Source: Halococcus qingdaonensis
Lineage (GTDB): Archaea > Halobacteriota > Halobacteria > Halobacteriales > Halococcaceae
DNA length: 64,000 nucleotides
Direction: 5' to 3'
Assembly (NCBI RefSeq): GCF_024508235.1
Contig: NZ_CP101943.1
Location: 744,001-808,000 of the forward strand
The notes under the pieces are model-generated. The model had not been told where the DNA came from. It saw nothing but the letters and a program-made list of their open reading frames with translations, and did no database searches. Shown here in pieces: positions 52,695 to 61,216 of this stretch. The stretch's first letter is position 1. The number at the start of each line of letters is the position of its first letter. The translations under genes and the position numbers were made by a program.

Positions 52695-53761
52695 TGCGCG
52701 ACACCGAACTGCTCATCGTCGGACGGCAGGGACCGGGCGGGATCGGCCAGTACATCAGCGAGCAGCGCCGTCACCTCGCCGGCCGGCTCCACGTGTCGGC
52801 GCACAAGAGCGGCGCGTTCGACACCGAGGGCGTCGGCGCGTTCGTCCGCTCGCTGCTGGTCATCGTCTGGAACATGCTCTCGTATACGGTGCGCTCGCGG
52901 CCGGATATCGTTCACATCCACTCCTCGCACCGGTTCTCGTTCTACCGGGCGGGTTACTACGTGCTCTTCAGCAAGTACGTCTGGCGGTGTCCCGTCGTCT
53001 TCCACGTCCACGGCTCCTCGTTCGACGTGTTCGTCTCGACGGAGTCGCGACCCGTGCGGTGGTTCCAGTCGGTCGTGTTCGGTGCCGCCGACGAGATCGT
53101 CGTCCTCTCCGAATACTGGAAGGAGACGCTCTCGAAACACACCGACCCCGAGAAACTCACCGTGATCCCGAACGCGGTCGACGCCGCCGACTACACGCCG
53201 TCGTTCGACGGCGACGTCCCGCACATCGTGACGGTCTCGAACCAGCTCCCGCGCAAGGGCGTCGTCGAGTTCGCCGAGGCGGTTGACGAGCTCACCGACC
53301 GCGATCTGGAGTTCCGGGTGACGATCGCGGGCAAGGGACCGCTCTCGAACCACTCCGAGCGGCTGGCCACGACCTACGACAACGTGGAGTATCTCGGCTA
53401 CATCTCCGAGGAGAAAAAGCACGAGCTGCTCGGCGCGGGTTCGATCTTCGTCCTGCCCTCCCACGCCGAGGGGCTGCCGATAGCGATGCTCGAAGCGATG
53501 GCCGCGGGCAACGCCATCGTCTCGACGACGGTGGGCGCGATTCCGGAAGTGATCGCCGACGAGCGCGGCCTGCTCGTCGAACCGGGCGACGCCGACGGGC
53601 TCGCCGACGCGCTCGCGGAACTCGTCGCCGATCCCGAGCGCGTGGCCGCGATGGGCGAGGCGAACCGACGAGCGGCAAGCGACGAGTACGCCTGGGAGAC
53701 CGTCACCGAGGAACTGCTCGCGACCTACGACCGCAATCTCGCGGCCGAGGCGCTCCGCTGA
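52694..53761 (+). CDS. Glycosyltransferase family 4 protein
   Basis: A 355-residue GT4 enzyme with a complete GT-B donor site: VIPNAVDAADYTPSFDG, VSNQLPRKGVVEFAEAVDEL and the E-x7-E block in PSHAEGLPIAMLEAMAAGN. The N-terminal acceptor half has FHVHGSSFDVFVSTESRPVR. It starts by overlapping the phosphodiesterase stop, so the pair is co-expressed and may serve one lipid-linked glycan step. Confidence 0.9.
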   Translation: MRDTELLIVGRQGPGGIGQYISEQRRHLAGRLHVSAHKSGAFDTEGVGAFVRSLLVIVWNMLSYTVRSRPDIVHIHSSHRFSFYRAGYYVLFSKYVWRCPVVFHVHGSSFDVFVSTESRPVRWFQSVVFGAADEIVVLSEYWKETLSKHTDPEKLTVIPNAVDAADYTPSFDGDVPHIVTVSNQLPRKGVVEFAEAVDELTDRDLEFRVTIAGKGPLSNHSERLATTYDNVEYLGYISEEKKHELLGAGSIFVLPSHAEGLPIAMLEAMAAGNAIVSTTVGAIPEVIADERGLLVEPGDADGLADALAELVADPERVAAMGEANRRAASDEYAWETVTEELLATYDRNLAAEALR

Positions 53762-53834
53762 GGACTGTTCTCGTCGACGGCCGTCCGCCAGCACGACCAC
53801 AAGAGCGAAACCCGACCCGTGAGAGAAGGGTGAT

Positions 53835-53870
53835 ATGACCGACAGCCGAGAGTCCGGAGGGCCGCGATAG
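53835..53870 (+). other. Candidate mini-ORF (11 codons) abutting a GT4-like gene
   Basis: The frame MTDSRESGGPR ends in TAG directly before the ATG at 53871, so a terminating ribosome could restart at the gene. An internal CCGGAGGG also resembles a ribosome-binding site for the downstream ATG. Confidence 0.25.
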
Positions 53871-55112
53871 ATGCACGTCTGTCTGCTCACCGCAGGAACG
53901 TTTCCGCCGGACGAGCGTCTCGCACAGGCGGGTGCGGCGCTGCGGGCGGGCGGCCACGCGGTGACGGTCTGTGCGCGCGGAACGGGCGGGCCGACCGAGG
54001 CGATCGTCGACGGTATCGACGTTCGGCGACTGCCCGACGACGACCTCTACTCGGGGCCCAAAGGTATCCTCGACGGCGCGCGCTACGCGCTGAGCTACGT
54101 CCAGCCCGCCTGGCTGCGTGCCGCGAGCGCGGTCGACGACGAACAGTCGATCGACGTCTGCTGTGTGACCGATCTCGACCTGCTGAAAACGGGACTGAAA
54201 ATCGGATCGAAACTCGACGTCCCCGTCGTCGCCGATCTGCCGAGCGCCCCGGCCGCCACCGCGACAGCCGAGGCCGCGCGTGGCGGTCGGCTGCGACAGT
54301 ACGGCCGCCGCGTGTTCCACTCCTCGTGGCGACGCGGCCGACTGCTCGGCAAGCGGGTCCCCGACGTGGATCGTCTGGTGACGACCTGTGAGGAGGCGCG
54401 TGCCGAGTACGTCCGCGAGCGGGAGATCGATCCCGAGCGCGTCGCGATCGTCTGCGAGACTGTCGAATCCGATCTCGCCGCGAGAACCGAGCCGGTCGAC
54501 GGACTCGGGTTCGATCACGAGACGGCGTTCGTCGTCACCGTCGTCGCCGATGGCGTTTCCCAGAACTCGCTCGAAACGGTCGTCACGGCCGCGGCGCGGG
54601 CGGCCGACCGTGCTGCCGACCTTCGCGTGCTGATCGTCGGCGACGTCGAGGAGGCGGCGCTCGACGATCTCGAACGACTCGCGCGGCGACAACTGGCCGC
54701 CGGTCGGATCAGCTTTCGCACGGAGAACCTGGAGCTGGCGAACTATCTCGCCGCGAGCGACGTCTGCGTACTGCCCGAGCGTTCGCAGGCGACGGAGACC
54801 ACGGTTCCACGGGCGTTCTTCACTGCGCTGGCGCTCGGGGTTCCAGTGGTCGCCGGCGAGACGCCACCGCTGAAGCGACTGCTCGACCGGACCGGAGCGG
54901 GGCTGTGCGTGCGACACGGAACGGGTGCGTTGACGGGGGCGCTGGTGGAGCTTGCCGATCCGGATCGGCGAAACGAACTCGCCGCGAACGCCCGCGTGGC
55001 GGCCGAGGGTGTGTTCGACAGCGAGTGCGATGCCAAGAAACTGCGTGAACTGTACGAATCGCTGCTCGTGACGCCGGAACCCGACGTTACGGTTCCGCGA
55101 GCAGATTCGTGA
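53871..55112 (+). CDS. Diverged GT4-like glycosyltransferase
   Basis: A 413-residue protein of the same length and layout as the enzyme at 58835 (compare MHVCLLTAGTFPPDERLAQA with [20 protein letters not shown]). Donor-half blocks LAASDVCVLPERSQATETTV and RAFFTALALGVPVVAGETPP correspond to the paralog, but acceptor-half residues differ: the [15 protein letters not shown] segment of the paralog reads ADLPSAPAATATAEA here. It may have changed acceptor or lost activity. Its last 26 bp overlap the convergent gene 55087-56889. Confidence 0.72.
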   Translation: MHVCLLTAGTFPPDERLAQAGAALRAGGHAVTVCARGTGGPTEAIVDGIDVRRLPDDDLYSGPKGILDGARYALSYVQPAWLRAASAVDDEQSIDVCCVTDLDLLKTGLKIGSKLDVPVVADLPSAPAATATAEAARGGRLRQYGRRVFHSSWRRGRLLGKRVPDVDRLVTTCEEARAEYVREREIDPERVAIVCETVESDLAARTEPVDGLGFDHETAFVVTVVADGVSQNSLETVVTAAARAADRAADLRVLIVGDVEEAALDDLERLARRQLAAGRISFRTENLELANYLAASDVCVLPERSQATETTVPRAFFTALALGVPVVAGETPPLKRLLDRTGAGLCVRHGTGALTGALVELADPDRRNELAANARVAAEGVFDSECDAKKLRELYESLLVTPEPDVTVPRADS

Positions 55113-56889
55113 GCGCCATCAGATACGAGCCGATCTCGTAGGAACCCTTGTACATCTGGTCGTCGATGTCGAGGCGATCGTCGACGGTGAGAAATCGCAT
55201 CGGGACGCCGAGTTCGCTCAGCTCGACGAGATTTCCACGACTGCTGTCGCCGTAGATCCAGGCCATCGCGCGACTCACCTCGGGATCGAAGTCGCGCTCG
55301 CCGCCCGCCGCCTCGTAGTGGGCGACCGCGTTGACGAAGAACGTCTGGTGGCACTCGTAGAGGAAATCCCAGTAGGGCGGGCGGAAGCCGAGGCGTTTCG
55401 TCGTCCCGCGGCGCGCGCGCCGAACCGACGACACCTCGTCCTCCCACACGAACGCGCCGTCGTCGCGCATGCGCTTGTCGATCGTCCGTTCCAACACGCG
55501 CTCGACGTTTTCGAGGTAGCCCGTCTGTCCGGTCACCTCGATCGCGCGGGCGAACCCCCAGCAGGCGTACATCTGGTTCTGGTGGCGACGGGTCGTGTGG
55601 TTGTCGAAGACGAACAGTCCGTCCGGCGTGAGCCGGTCGTTCATCAGCGCCAACGCCTCCGAGAGCGCCTCTCGCACCACCGATCCGGACTCGCGCTCGA
55701 CGAGATACGACCAGCCGTAGGCCACTAAGCTGTCCTCAGCGTGGGTGAAATCAAAGCGGTCGTGCGAGTGCTCGAACAGTTCCCACGCGACGCGCTCGTG
55801 GGTAGCGTCGAACACCTCGGCCGCGAGCGAGAACGCACAGATGAGGGGGCCGATGCCGTAGCTCGGCATCGCCGAGAGCGTCCCGTTCTCGATCTCTTCG
55901 GCGAAGTAGTCGAGCGCGCGCCGGAGTTCGTCGTCGTACCGATCGGTGCCGAGCGCGGAGACGCGCCACTGGAGCGCGCCCATGAGGCCAAAGGGCGCGT
56001 AGCGCCACAGCTCGCGGTCGTCGGGCGTCCACTCGAACTCGACATTTCCACTACCGCTACCGCCAGCAATCTCGTAGTCGAGCCCGCGGAGAATTTTTCC
56101 GTCCTCAGTGTCCCAGAAGCCGTTTTCGTCGACCGGCCGGAACAGGCAGTCGAGCGCGTCGTCGAGATAGCCCTGGTAGTCGAGCGGTTCGGCCGCGAGC
56201 ACGAGATACGAGGCGTCGTCCCAGCGCTTGCGGGCGGTGAGCTCGTCGCTCGCGCGCTCGGCAGCGTCGACGAACGGTTCCTGAAGGCTCGCCGGGAGGG
56301 TATTGAGCGCCATGTGGACGTAGTAGGGATACTGAAAGACGAGATCGGCGTCGAGCAGTCGCCAGTCGGGTGCGAGCAGCGAGAGGGCCTCGCGCGGCTC
56401 GTAGTAGTGGTTGTCGGGCCAGCCGTTCGCGGCGTAGGGCGAGCGCGGCGTCGGCACCGAGAAGACGAACTTCCCGCCATCGTCGATCACGCGCCCTACC
56501 TCGGCGGTGAGCGATTCGACGTCGAGGAACTTCCAGTCGTAGGGACCGATCGAGACGGCGGCGTCGAACGCATCGTCGGCGAAGGGAAGCGATGGCCGTT
56601 CGGGATCGGTGCTTCGGTACTCGTCGACGGCGTCGCCGATCGTCTCGCTCGCGTAGGCACTCGCGTCGTCGGAGAAATCGACGCGCGCGAGCGAGTCGGC
56701 CGCGACGCCGCGGGTGACGTTCGCTTCGGAGGCGAGATCGAGCACGCGCCCGCCGCCGAGTGCGGCGAGCGCGCGCCGGCGTTCCTCGTCGCGGAGCTGC
56801 TGGATGAGCGGGGTAGTCGGGGGCTGGCGCACCCACTTCCGGAGGATCGCGTCGCGGGTCACTGTCGGCAACGCGCTCTCGGCACACAT
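55087..56889 (-). CDS. Methyltransferase-like domain fused to an alpha/alpha-toroid domain
   Basis: A 600-residue two-domain protein. Residues about 30-235 look like a class I methyltransferase (VLDLASEANVTRGVA, then FADDAFDAAVSIGPYDWKFL and VIDDGGKFVFSVP), but the Gly-rich SAM motif is degenerate (ASEANV where GxGxG is expected). Residues about 240-600 form a toroid with YAPFGLMGALQWRVSALG, HSHDRFDFTHAEDSLVAYGW, FVFDNHTTRRHQNQMYACWG and MYKGSYEIGSYLMALTNLL, related in style to the epimerase-like proteins at 36182 and 41060. The start ATG at 56889 overlaps the TATA-like element of the divergent gene. Confidence 0.65.
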   Translation of the reverse strand: MCAESALPTVTRDAILRKWVRQPPTTPLIQQLRDEERRRALAALGGGRVLDLASEANVTRGVAADSLARVDFSDDASAYASETIGDAVDEYRSTDPERPSLPFADDAFDAAVSIGPYDWKFLDVESLTAEVGRVIDDGGKFVFSVPTPRSPYAANGWPDNHYYEPREALSLLAPDWRLLDADLVFQYPYYVHMALNTLPASLQEPFVDAAERASDELTARKRWDDASYLVLAAEPLDYQGYLDDALDCLFRPVDENGFWDTEDGKILRGLDYEIAGGSGSGNVEFEWTPDDRELWRYAPFGLMGALQWRVSALGTDRYDDELRRALDYFAEEIENGTLSAMPSYGIGPLICAFSLAAEVFDATHERVAWELFEHSHDRFDFTHAEDSLVAYGWSYLVERESGSVVREALSEALALMNDRLTPDGLFVFDNHTTRRHQNQMYACWGFARAIEVTGQTGYLENVERVLERTIDKRMRDDGAFVWEDEVSSVRRARRGTTKRLGFRPPYWDFLYECHQTFFVNAVAHYEAAGGERDFDPEVSRAMAWIYGDSSRGNLVELSELGVPMRFLTVDDRLDIDDQMYKGSYEIGSYLMALTNLLAEP

Positions 56890-56893
56890 TTAG
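56887..56893 (+). promoter_or_regulatory. TATA-like element of the GT2 gene at 56917
   Basis: CATTTAG is centred 27 nt before the ATG at 56917. Its first three bases are also the start codon (read on the other strand) of the divergent fusion gene, so the two starts are physically entangled. Confidence 0.4.
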
Positions 56894-56916
56894 CTATTCC
56901 TTCGCTCGTCTCGACC

Positions 56917-57810
56917 ATGTCCGACGACTCACTCGTTTCGGTCGTGATCCCGACCTACTACCGCAACGATCGCCTCCGCGAGGCCATCGAGAGCGTCGTC
57001 TCACAGACGCAGCCGACGGAGATCATCGTCGTCGACGACTCCGGCGAGGGCCACGCAAAGCCCGTCGTCGACGAGTACGACCTCACGTATGTCGAGCTCG
57101 ATAGCAATATCGGATCGAACCCCGCCCGCAGCGTGGGTGCCGAGCGCGCATCGGGGGAGTACGTCCAGTTCCTCGACGACGACGACCGACTACTGCCCAC
57201 GAAACTCGCCGATCAGGTAGCGCTACTCGAACGCACGGGTGCGAGCGTCGCCTACTGCGGAATGACCTACGAGGACGGCACGACGATCCTTCCTGATCCG
57301 TCCGCCCGTGGCGACGTGCTCGCTCGCGCGCTCGAGTTCTCCCTCTCGCCGTGTGTCACCTCGACGATGCTCGTCGCGCGCGATGTGCTCGAAGCGGTGC
57401 TGCCGCTACCCGACCGCCCCGGCGGCGACGATCTCGGACTGATGATCGATCTCGCGCGCGAGCACGAGTTCGAGTACGTCGACGAGGCGCTGGTCGATCG
57501 CGGCGTCATCGATGACTCGCGGGGCAAATCACCGGGGCTCATCCGCGGGCGCAGGGAGATCATCCAGGAATACGACGATCTCTACGACGACTTTCCGTCC
57601 TCCGTGCGGGCGAACGCCCTGGCGAACACCGACAAACTGGAAGCCCGGATGGAACTGCGCGGCCGGCGGTGGTCGTTCTCGACAGTGCGTTCGTTCGCAC
57701 TCGCGTGCTATCACGCGCCCTCGCTCCGGACGGTGATTCCCCTGTTCGCCTCGCTGTTCGGACAGGTGGGGATGGACGCGATGCAGCGTGGCTACTCGCT
57801 GGTTCGATAG
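56917..57810 (+). CDS. Glycosyltransferase family 2 protein
   Basis: A 297-residue GT-A enzyme. The N-terminus SLVSVVIPTYYRNDRLREAI and VVDDSGEGH are the GT2 nucleotide-binding strands, and QFLDDDDRLLPTKLADQVAL holds the metal-binding DxD. GGDDLGLMIDLAREHEFEYV contains the expected catalytic acidic residues. The ATG at 56917 is chosen over a long upstream reading that is antisense to the fusion gene. It should add a sugar using a nucleotide-sugar donor. Confidence 0.88.
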   Translation: MSDDSLVSVVIPTYYRNDRLREAIESVVSQTQPTEIIVVDDSGEGHAKPVVDEYDLTYVELDSNIGSNPARSVGAERASGEYVQFLDDDDRLLPTKLADQVALLERTGASVAYCGMTYEDGTTILPDPSARGDVLARALEFSLSPCVTSTMLVARDVLEAVLPLPDRPGGDDLGLMIDLAREHEFEYVDEALVDRGVIDDSRGKSPGLIRGRREIIQEYDDLYDDFPSSVRANALANTDKLEARMELRGRRWSFSTVRSFALACYHAPSLRTVIPLFASLFGQVGMDAMQRGYSLVR

Positions 57811-57813
57811 CGG

Positions 57814-58743
57814 CTATTCGTCGTGCGACGCCCGCCAGTTCATCGCGGTGTCGCGTGCGCGGCGAGCAGCACCGAGCGCGTGCTGACCGAGCAGCGCGAA
57901 CAGCATGATGAACGTGCTCTCGGCGGAGCGCTTGTAGCCCATCGCACGGCGTGCATAGGCGAACGCACGCCGGCGCTGACCGCGTTCGAGCGCGACTCGC
58001 GCGTGCGCTCGACACTGCTTCTCGCGGAGGCGACGCTCGATATCGGGGTATCTCTCGATCTCTTCGCGGTACTTCTCCCAGATCATCTGATTGACATCGA
58101 CGCCGTGGGTGAGCTGCTGTGAGATGTTGTCCGTATGGAAGATGCGTTCGACGAGGCGCTCGTCGACGTACTCGAACTCGTACTCCTTGGCGAGACGGAT
58201 GCAGTGGTCCCAGTCCACGCCGCGGGGAAAGCCGGGATCGAACCCACCGAGCTCGAAACATTCGGCGCGCAGCATGTGGCTCGAATGGGGATGGAGACCG
58301 AACCGGGCGATGACGTCGGGATAGATGTCGCCGCGGCGCTCGGGGCGATAGACTCTGACCACTCGTTCGCCCTGTTTGACCACTCCACCGGTGTAGACGA
58401 TACCGACCTCGTCGTTCGCGCGCTCGAAGGCAGCGAGTTGTTTTTCGACCTTCTCCTCGTGCCAGCGGTCGTCGTCGTTGAGCACGCAGACGAACTCGCC
58501 GTCGGCGAGCTCTGCCGCACGATTCATGCTCGCCGAAATGCCGCGATTTTCCCCGTTGTGGCGGACGCGCACGCGGTCGTCGTCCTCGTAGGCCGCGAGC
58601 CGTTCTTCCGTGTCGTCGGTCGAGCCGTCGTCGACGACCACGACCTCGATCTCGTCGTGGCTCTGTTCCAAAACGGTGTCGATGGCCCCGGAAACGTAGT
58701 CGGCGCGGTTGTACGTCGGGAGGATAGCGCTGACGAGGGTCAT
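57814..58743 (-). CDS. Glycosyltransferase family 2 protein
   Basis: A 309-residue GT2 enzyme: LVSAILPTYNRADYVSGAID, VVVVDDGSTDDTEERLA, the DxD-type CVLNDDDRWHEEK and GGFDPGFPRGVDWDHCIRLA. The start at 58743 (MTLVSAILPTY) is preferred to an ATG seven codons upstream; a TTTTCA element is centred about 27 nt before it. It converges on the other GT2 gene with 3 bp between stops. Confidence 0.87.
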   Translation of the reverse strand: MTLVSAILPTYNRADYVSGAIDTVLEQSHDEIEVVVVDDGSTDDTEERLAAYEDDDRVRVRHNGENRGISASMNRAAELADGEFVCVLNDDDRWHEEKVEKQLAAFERANDEVGIVYTGGVVKQGERVVRVYRPERRGDIYPDVIARFGLHPHSSHMLRAECFELGGFDPGFPRGVDWDHCIRLAKEYEFEYVDERLVERIFHTDNISQQLTHGVDVNQMIWEKYREEIERYPDIERRLREKQCRAHARVALERGQRRRAFAYARRAMGYKRSAESTFIMLFALLGQHALGAARRARDTAMNWRASHDE

Positions 58744-58804
58744 GGACCGGGTTCGACCCATCACGGTGAAAACCCCTCGTGTCGCGGTCGCGGCGTGAAC
58801 CCAG

Positions 58805-58811
58805 CCTTAAG
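58805..58811 (+). promoter_or_regulatory. TATA-like element of the GT4 gene at 58835
   Basis: CCTTAAG is centred 27 nt before the ATG at 58835; leaderless transcript likely. Confidence 0.5.
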
Positions 58812-58834
58812 TCCCTGAGCGTGTTCCGGGTGGT

Positions 58835-60076
58835 ATGCACGTCTGTATGCTCCTCCCCGAGCGCTTCCCGCCGGATATCCGCGTCCGGAAGGAGGCGTCG
58901 GCGCTGCGTATGGCCGGCCACACCATCACGCTGCTCTGTCGCGGCGGGCCGACCGAGCAGAGCTTCGCGCGCCTCGACGGGATCGACGTCGAGCGCCTGC
59001 CCGCCGATCGGTTGTTCGCTGGCCTCTCGGGAATGATCGACGGGCTCCGCTACGTCGCGAGCGCCGTCCATCCGGCCTGGCAGCGCGCCGTCCGGGAACT
59101 CGATCGACAGAACCCGATCGACGCCCTCCACGTCCACGATCTCCCGCTCGTACAGACGGGGCTGGCGCTCGGTGAGGAGCTCGACGTGCCGGTCGTCGCC
59201 GACCTTCACGAGAACTACCCGGAGGCGGCCCGGCAGATACAGCAAATGCGCGGTTGGGGCGAGATCGCCCGCGATCCGGAGGCGCTCGTCCAGCGCGTCG
59301 CCTTCGCACCCTGGCGGCTCAAACGTCTCGAACGCACAGGTGTGAAGCACGCCGATCGCACCGTCACGGTCTGCGAGGAGGCCCGCGCACACTACATCCG
59401 TGACTGCGGCGCGGAGCCCGCTGACGTGACGGTCGTCTCGAACACCGTCGATCTCGACGCCTTCGCCGGCGACGTCGAGCCGCCCGCGACGCTCGATCTC
59501 GCTCCCGACTCGTTCGTCGTCTCCTACGTCGGCAACTTCACGCGTCACCGTGGGCTCGACACGCTCGTCGAGGGGTTCGCGCGACTCGTCGAGGAGAGCC
59601 CCGATGCCGAGCTCCTGCTCGTCGGGACGGGCAACGACAACTACGTCGGGGGGCTGAAGGCGCTCGCCCGCTCGCTCGGCATTCGTGAGCGGGTCACGTT
59701 CACCGGCTGGGTCGATTTCGCCGACGTTCCCCGCTATCTGGCCGCGAGCGACGTCTCGGCCGTGCCCCACGCCGCGACGGCACACACTGAGACGACCGTC
59801 CCGCACAAGCTCTTCCAGGCGATGGCGATGGGCGTCCCGGTCGTCGCGAGCGACGTCGCACCGCTCGCGCGCATCGTGGGTCGCACCGACTGTGGGCTCG
59901 TCACGCCGGCCGGCGACGGCGACGCGCTCGGCACGGCGCTCGCCGAACTCACCGACGAGGATCGGGCGAGCGACTGTGGGACGAACGGGAGGGCGGCTGT
60001 CGAGGACGAGTACAACTGGGCGCGCGACGGCCAACGGCTGTGTGATCTCTACGACGGACTGCGCGTCGAGGGGTAG
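58835..60076 (+). CDS. Glycosyltransferase family 4 protein
   Basis: A 413-residue GT4 enzyme with a full set of blocks: [92 protein letters not shown] and [20 protein letters not shown]. The protein at 53871 is a paralog that has lost several of these. It is the last gene of the glycan locus; the sugar dehydrogenase follows 40 bp later on the same strand. Confidence 0.88.
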   Translation: MHVCMLLPERFPPDIRVRKEASALRMAGHTITLLCRGGPTEQSFARLDGIDVERLPADRLFAGLSGMIDGLRYVASAVHPAWQRAVRELDRQNPIDALHVHDLPLVQTGLALGEELDVPVVADLHENYPEAARQIQQMRGWGEIARDPEALVQRVAFAPWRLKRLERTGVKHADRTVTVCEEARAHYIRDCGAEPADVTVVSNTVDLDAFAGDVEPPATLDLAPDSFVVSYVGNFTRHRGLDTLVEGFARLVEESPDAELLLVGTGNDNYVGGLKALARSLGIRERVTFTGWVDFADVPRYLAASDVSAVPHAATAHTETTVPHKLFQAMAMGVPVVASDVAPLARIVGRTDCGLVTPAGDGDALGTALAELTDEDRASDCGTNGRAAVEDEYNWARDGQRLCDLYDGLRVEG

Positions 60077-60116
60077 CACCGACACACTCACCCCGACGGC
60101 CCGACAACCGTCGTCG

Positions 60117-61196
60117 ATGAGTACCTTCGACCTCCCCGAGTTCTTCGACGAGTTCACCGAGCGCGACTGGCGGAGCGACGCGGACGGCACGGTCAGGATC
60201 GCGATGATCGGTCTCGGCTGGTGGACGCTCGAAAAGGCGCTCCCGGCCGTCGAGCGTGCGGAGTTGTGCGAGACGACGGTGCTCGTCAGCAGCGACGCGG
60301 AGCGCGCGACGGCGACCGCCGAACGCCACGAGACGATCCAGGACGGCATCTCCTACGAGGCGTTCCACGACGGCGCGGCAAGCGAAGAATACGACGCCGT
60401 CTACATCGCCACGCCGAACGCCGTCCACCTGGAGTACGCCGAGACGGCCGCCGAGCTCGACAAGGCGATCCTCTGTGAGAAACCGATGGAGGCGAGCGTC
60501 GAGCGTGCCGAGAAACTGGTCGAAGCGTGCGAGTCGGTGCCGCTGATGATCGCCTATCGGATGCAGACCGAACCGGCCGTCCGGCGGGCGCGCGAGCTGG
60601 TCCGTGAGGGGTTTGTCGGCGACCCCGTGGCGATCCACGGCGCGATGACCCAGCGCCTGCTCGACATCAACTCCGACACCGACCAGTGGCGGCTCGACCC
60701 CGATCTCGCGGGCTACGGTGCGAGCGTGATGGACCTGGGCATCTACCCGCTCAACACTGCCCGGTTCGTCCTGGATTCGGATCCCACCTCGGTCCAGGCG
60801 TCGATAAGTTCGTCTCACGACGCTTTCTCGGCGGTGCCAGACGAACGCGCGAGTTTCCGCGTCGACTTCCCCGACGACGTCTCGACTGTGTGCACGGCGA
60901 GTCAAAACGCCGCCCAGTCGAGCCATCTCCGGATCACGGGCACGGCGGGCGAACTCGAACTCGATCCCGTCTTCTTCCCCGACGAACCCCGAAAACTCCG
61001 GCTGCGGCGGGGCGATCTCGACACCACGATCGATTTCGACCAGCGCAGCCAGATGACCGAGGAGTTCGACTACTTCGCCGACCGCGTGCTCTCGGAAACC
61101 GAGCCACAGCCGAATGGCGAGCACGGACTGGTCGATATGCGCGCGCTTGAAGCCATCTACGAGGCCGGAGAGAGTGATTCGCCGGTTTCGCTCTGA
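60117..61196 (+). CDS. Gfo/Idh/MocA sugar dehydrogenase, D-xylose dehydrogenase-like
   Basis: A 359-residue NAD(P)-dependent oxidoreductase. It matches the haloarchaeal D-xylose 1-dehydrogenase family closely in its blocks: [70 protein letters not shown] (active-site Lys), [20 protein letters not shown] and [18 protein letters not shown]. The start ATG at 60117 follows a short gap after the GT4 gene. In Haloferax the corresponding enzyme starts oxidative pentose degradation; the substrate in this organism is inferred. Confidence 0.83.
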   Translation: MSTFDLPEFFDEFTERDWRSDADGTVRIAMIGLGWWTLEKALPAVERAELCETTVLVSSDAERATATAERHETIQDGISYEAFHDGAASEEYDAVYIATPNAVHLEYAETAAELDKAILCEKPMEASVERAEKLVEACESVPLMIAYRMQTEPAVRRARELVREGFVGDPVAIHGAMTQRLLDINSDTDQWRLDPDLAGYGASVMDLGIYPLNTARFVLDSDPTSVQASISSSHDAFSAVPDERASFRVDFPDDVSTVCTASQNAAQSSHLRITGTAGELELDPVFFPDEPRKLRLRRGDLDTTIDFDQRSQMTEEFDYFADRVLSETEPQPNGEHGLVDMRALEAIYEAGESDSPVSL

Positions 61197-61216
61197 GTCG
61201 GCCGTTCAGAGCACCG

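Noticed and set aside
57560-60349. A 929-codon minus-strand frame crossing two glycosyltransferase genes
   Set aside because: Only part overlaps the real GT2 on that strand and in another frame; the composition is Arg/Ser/Ala shadow sequence.
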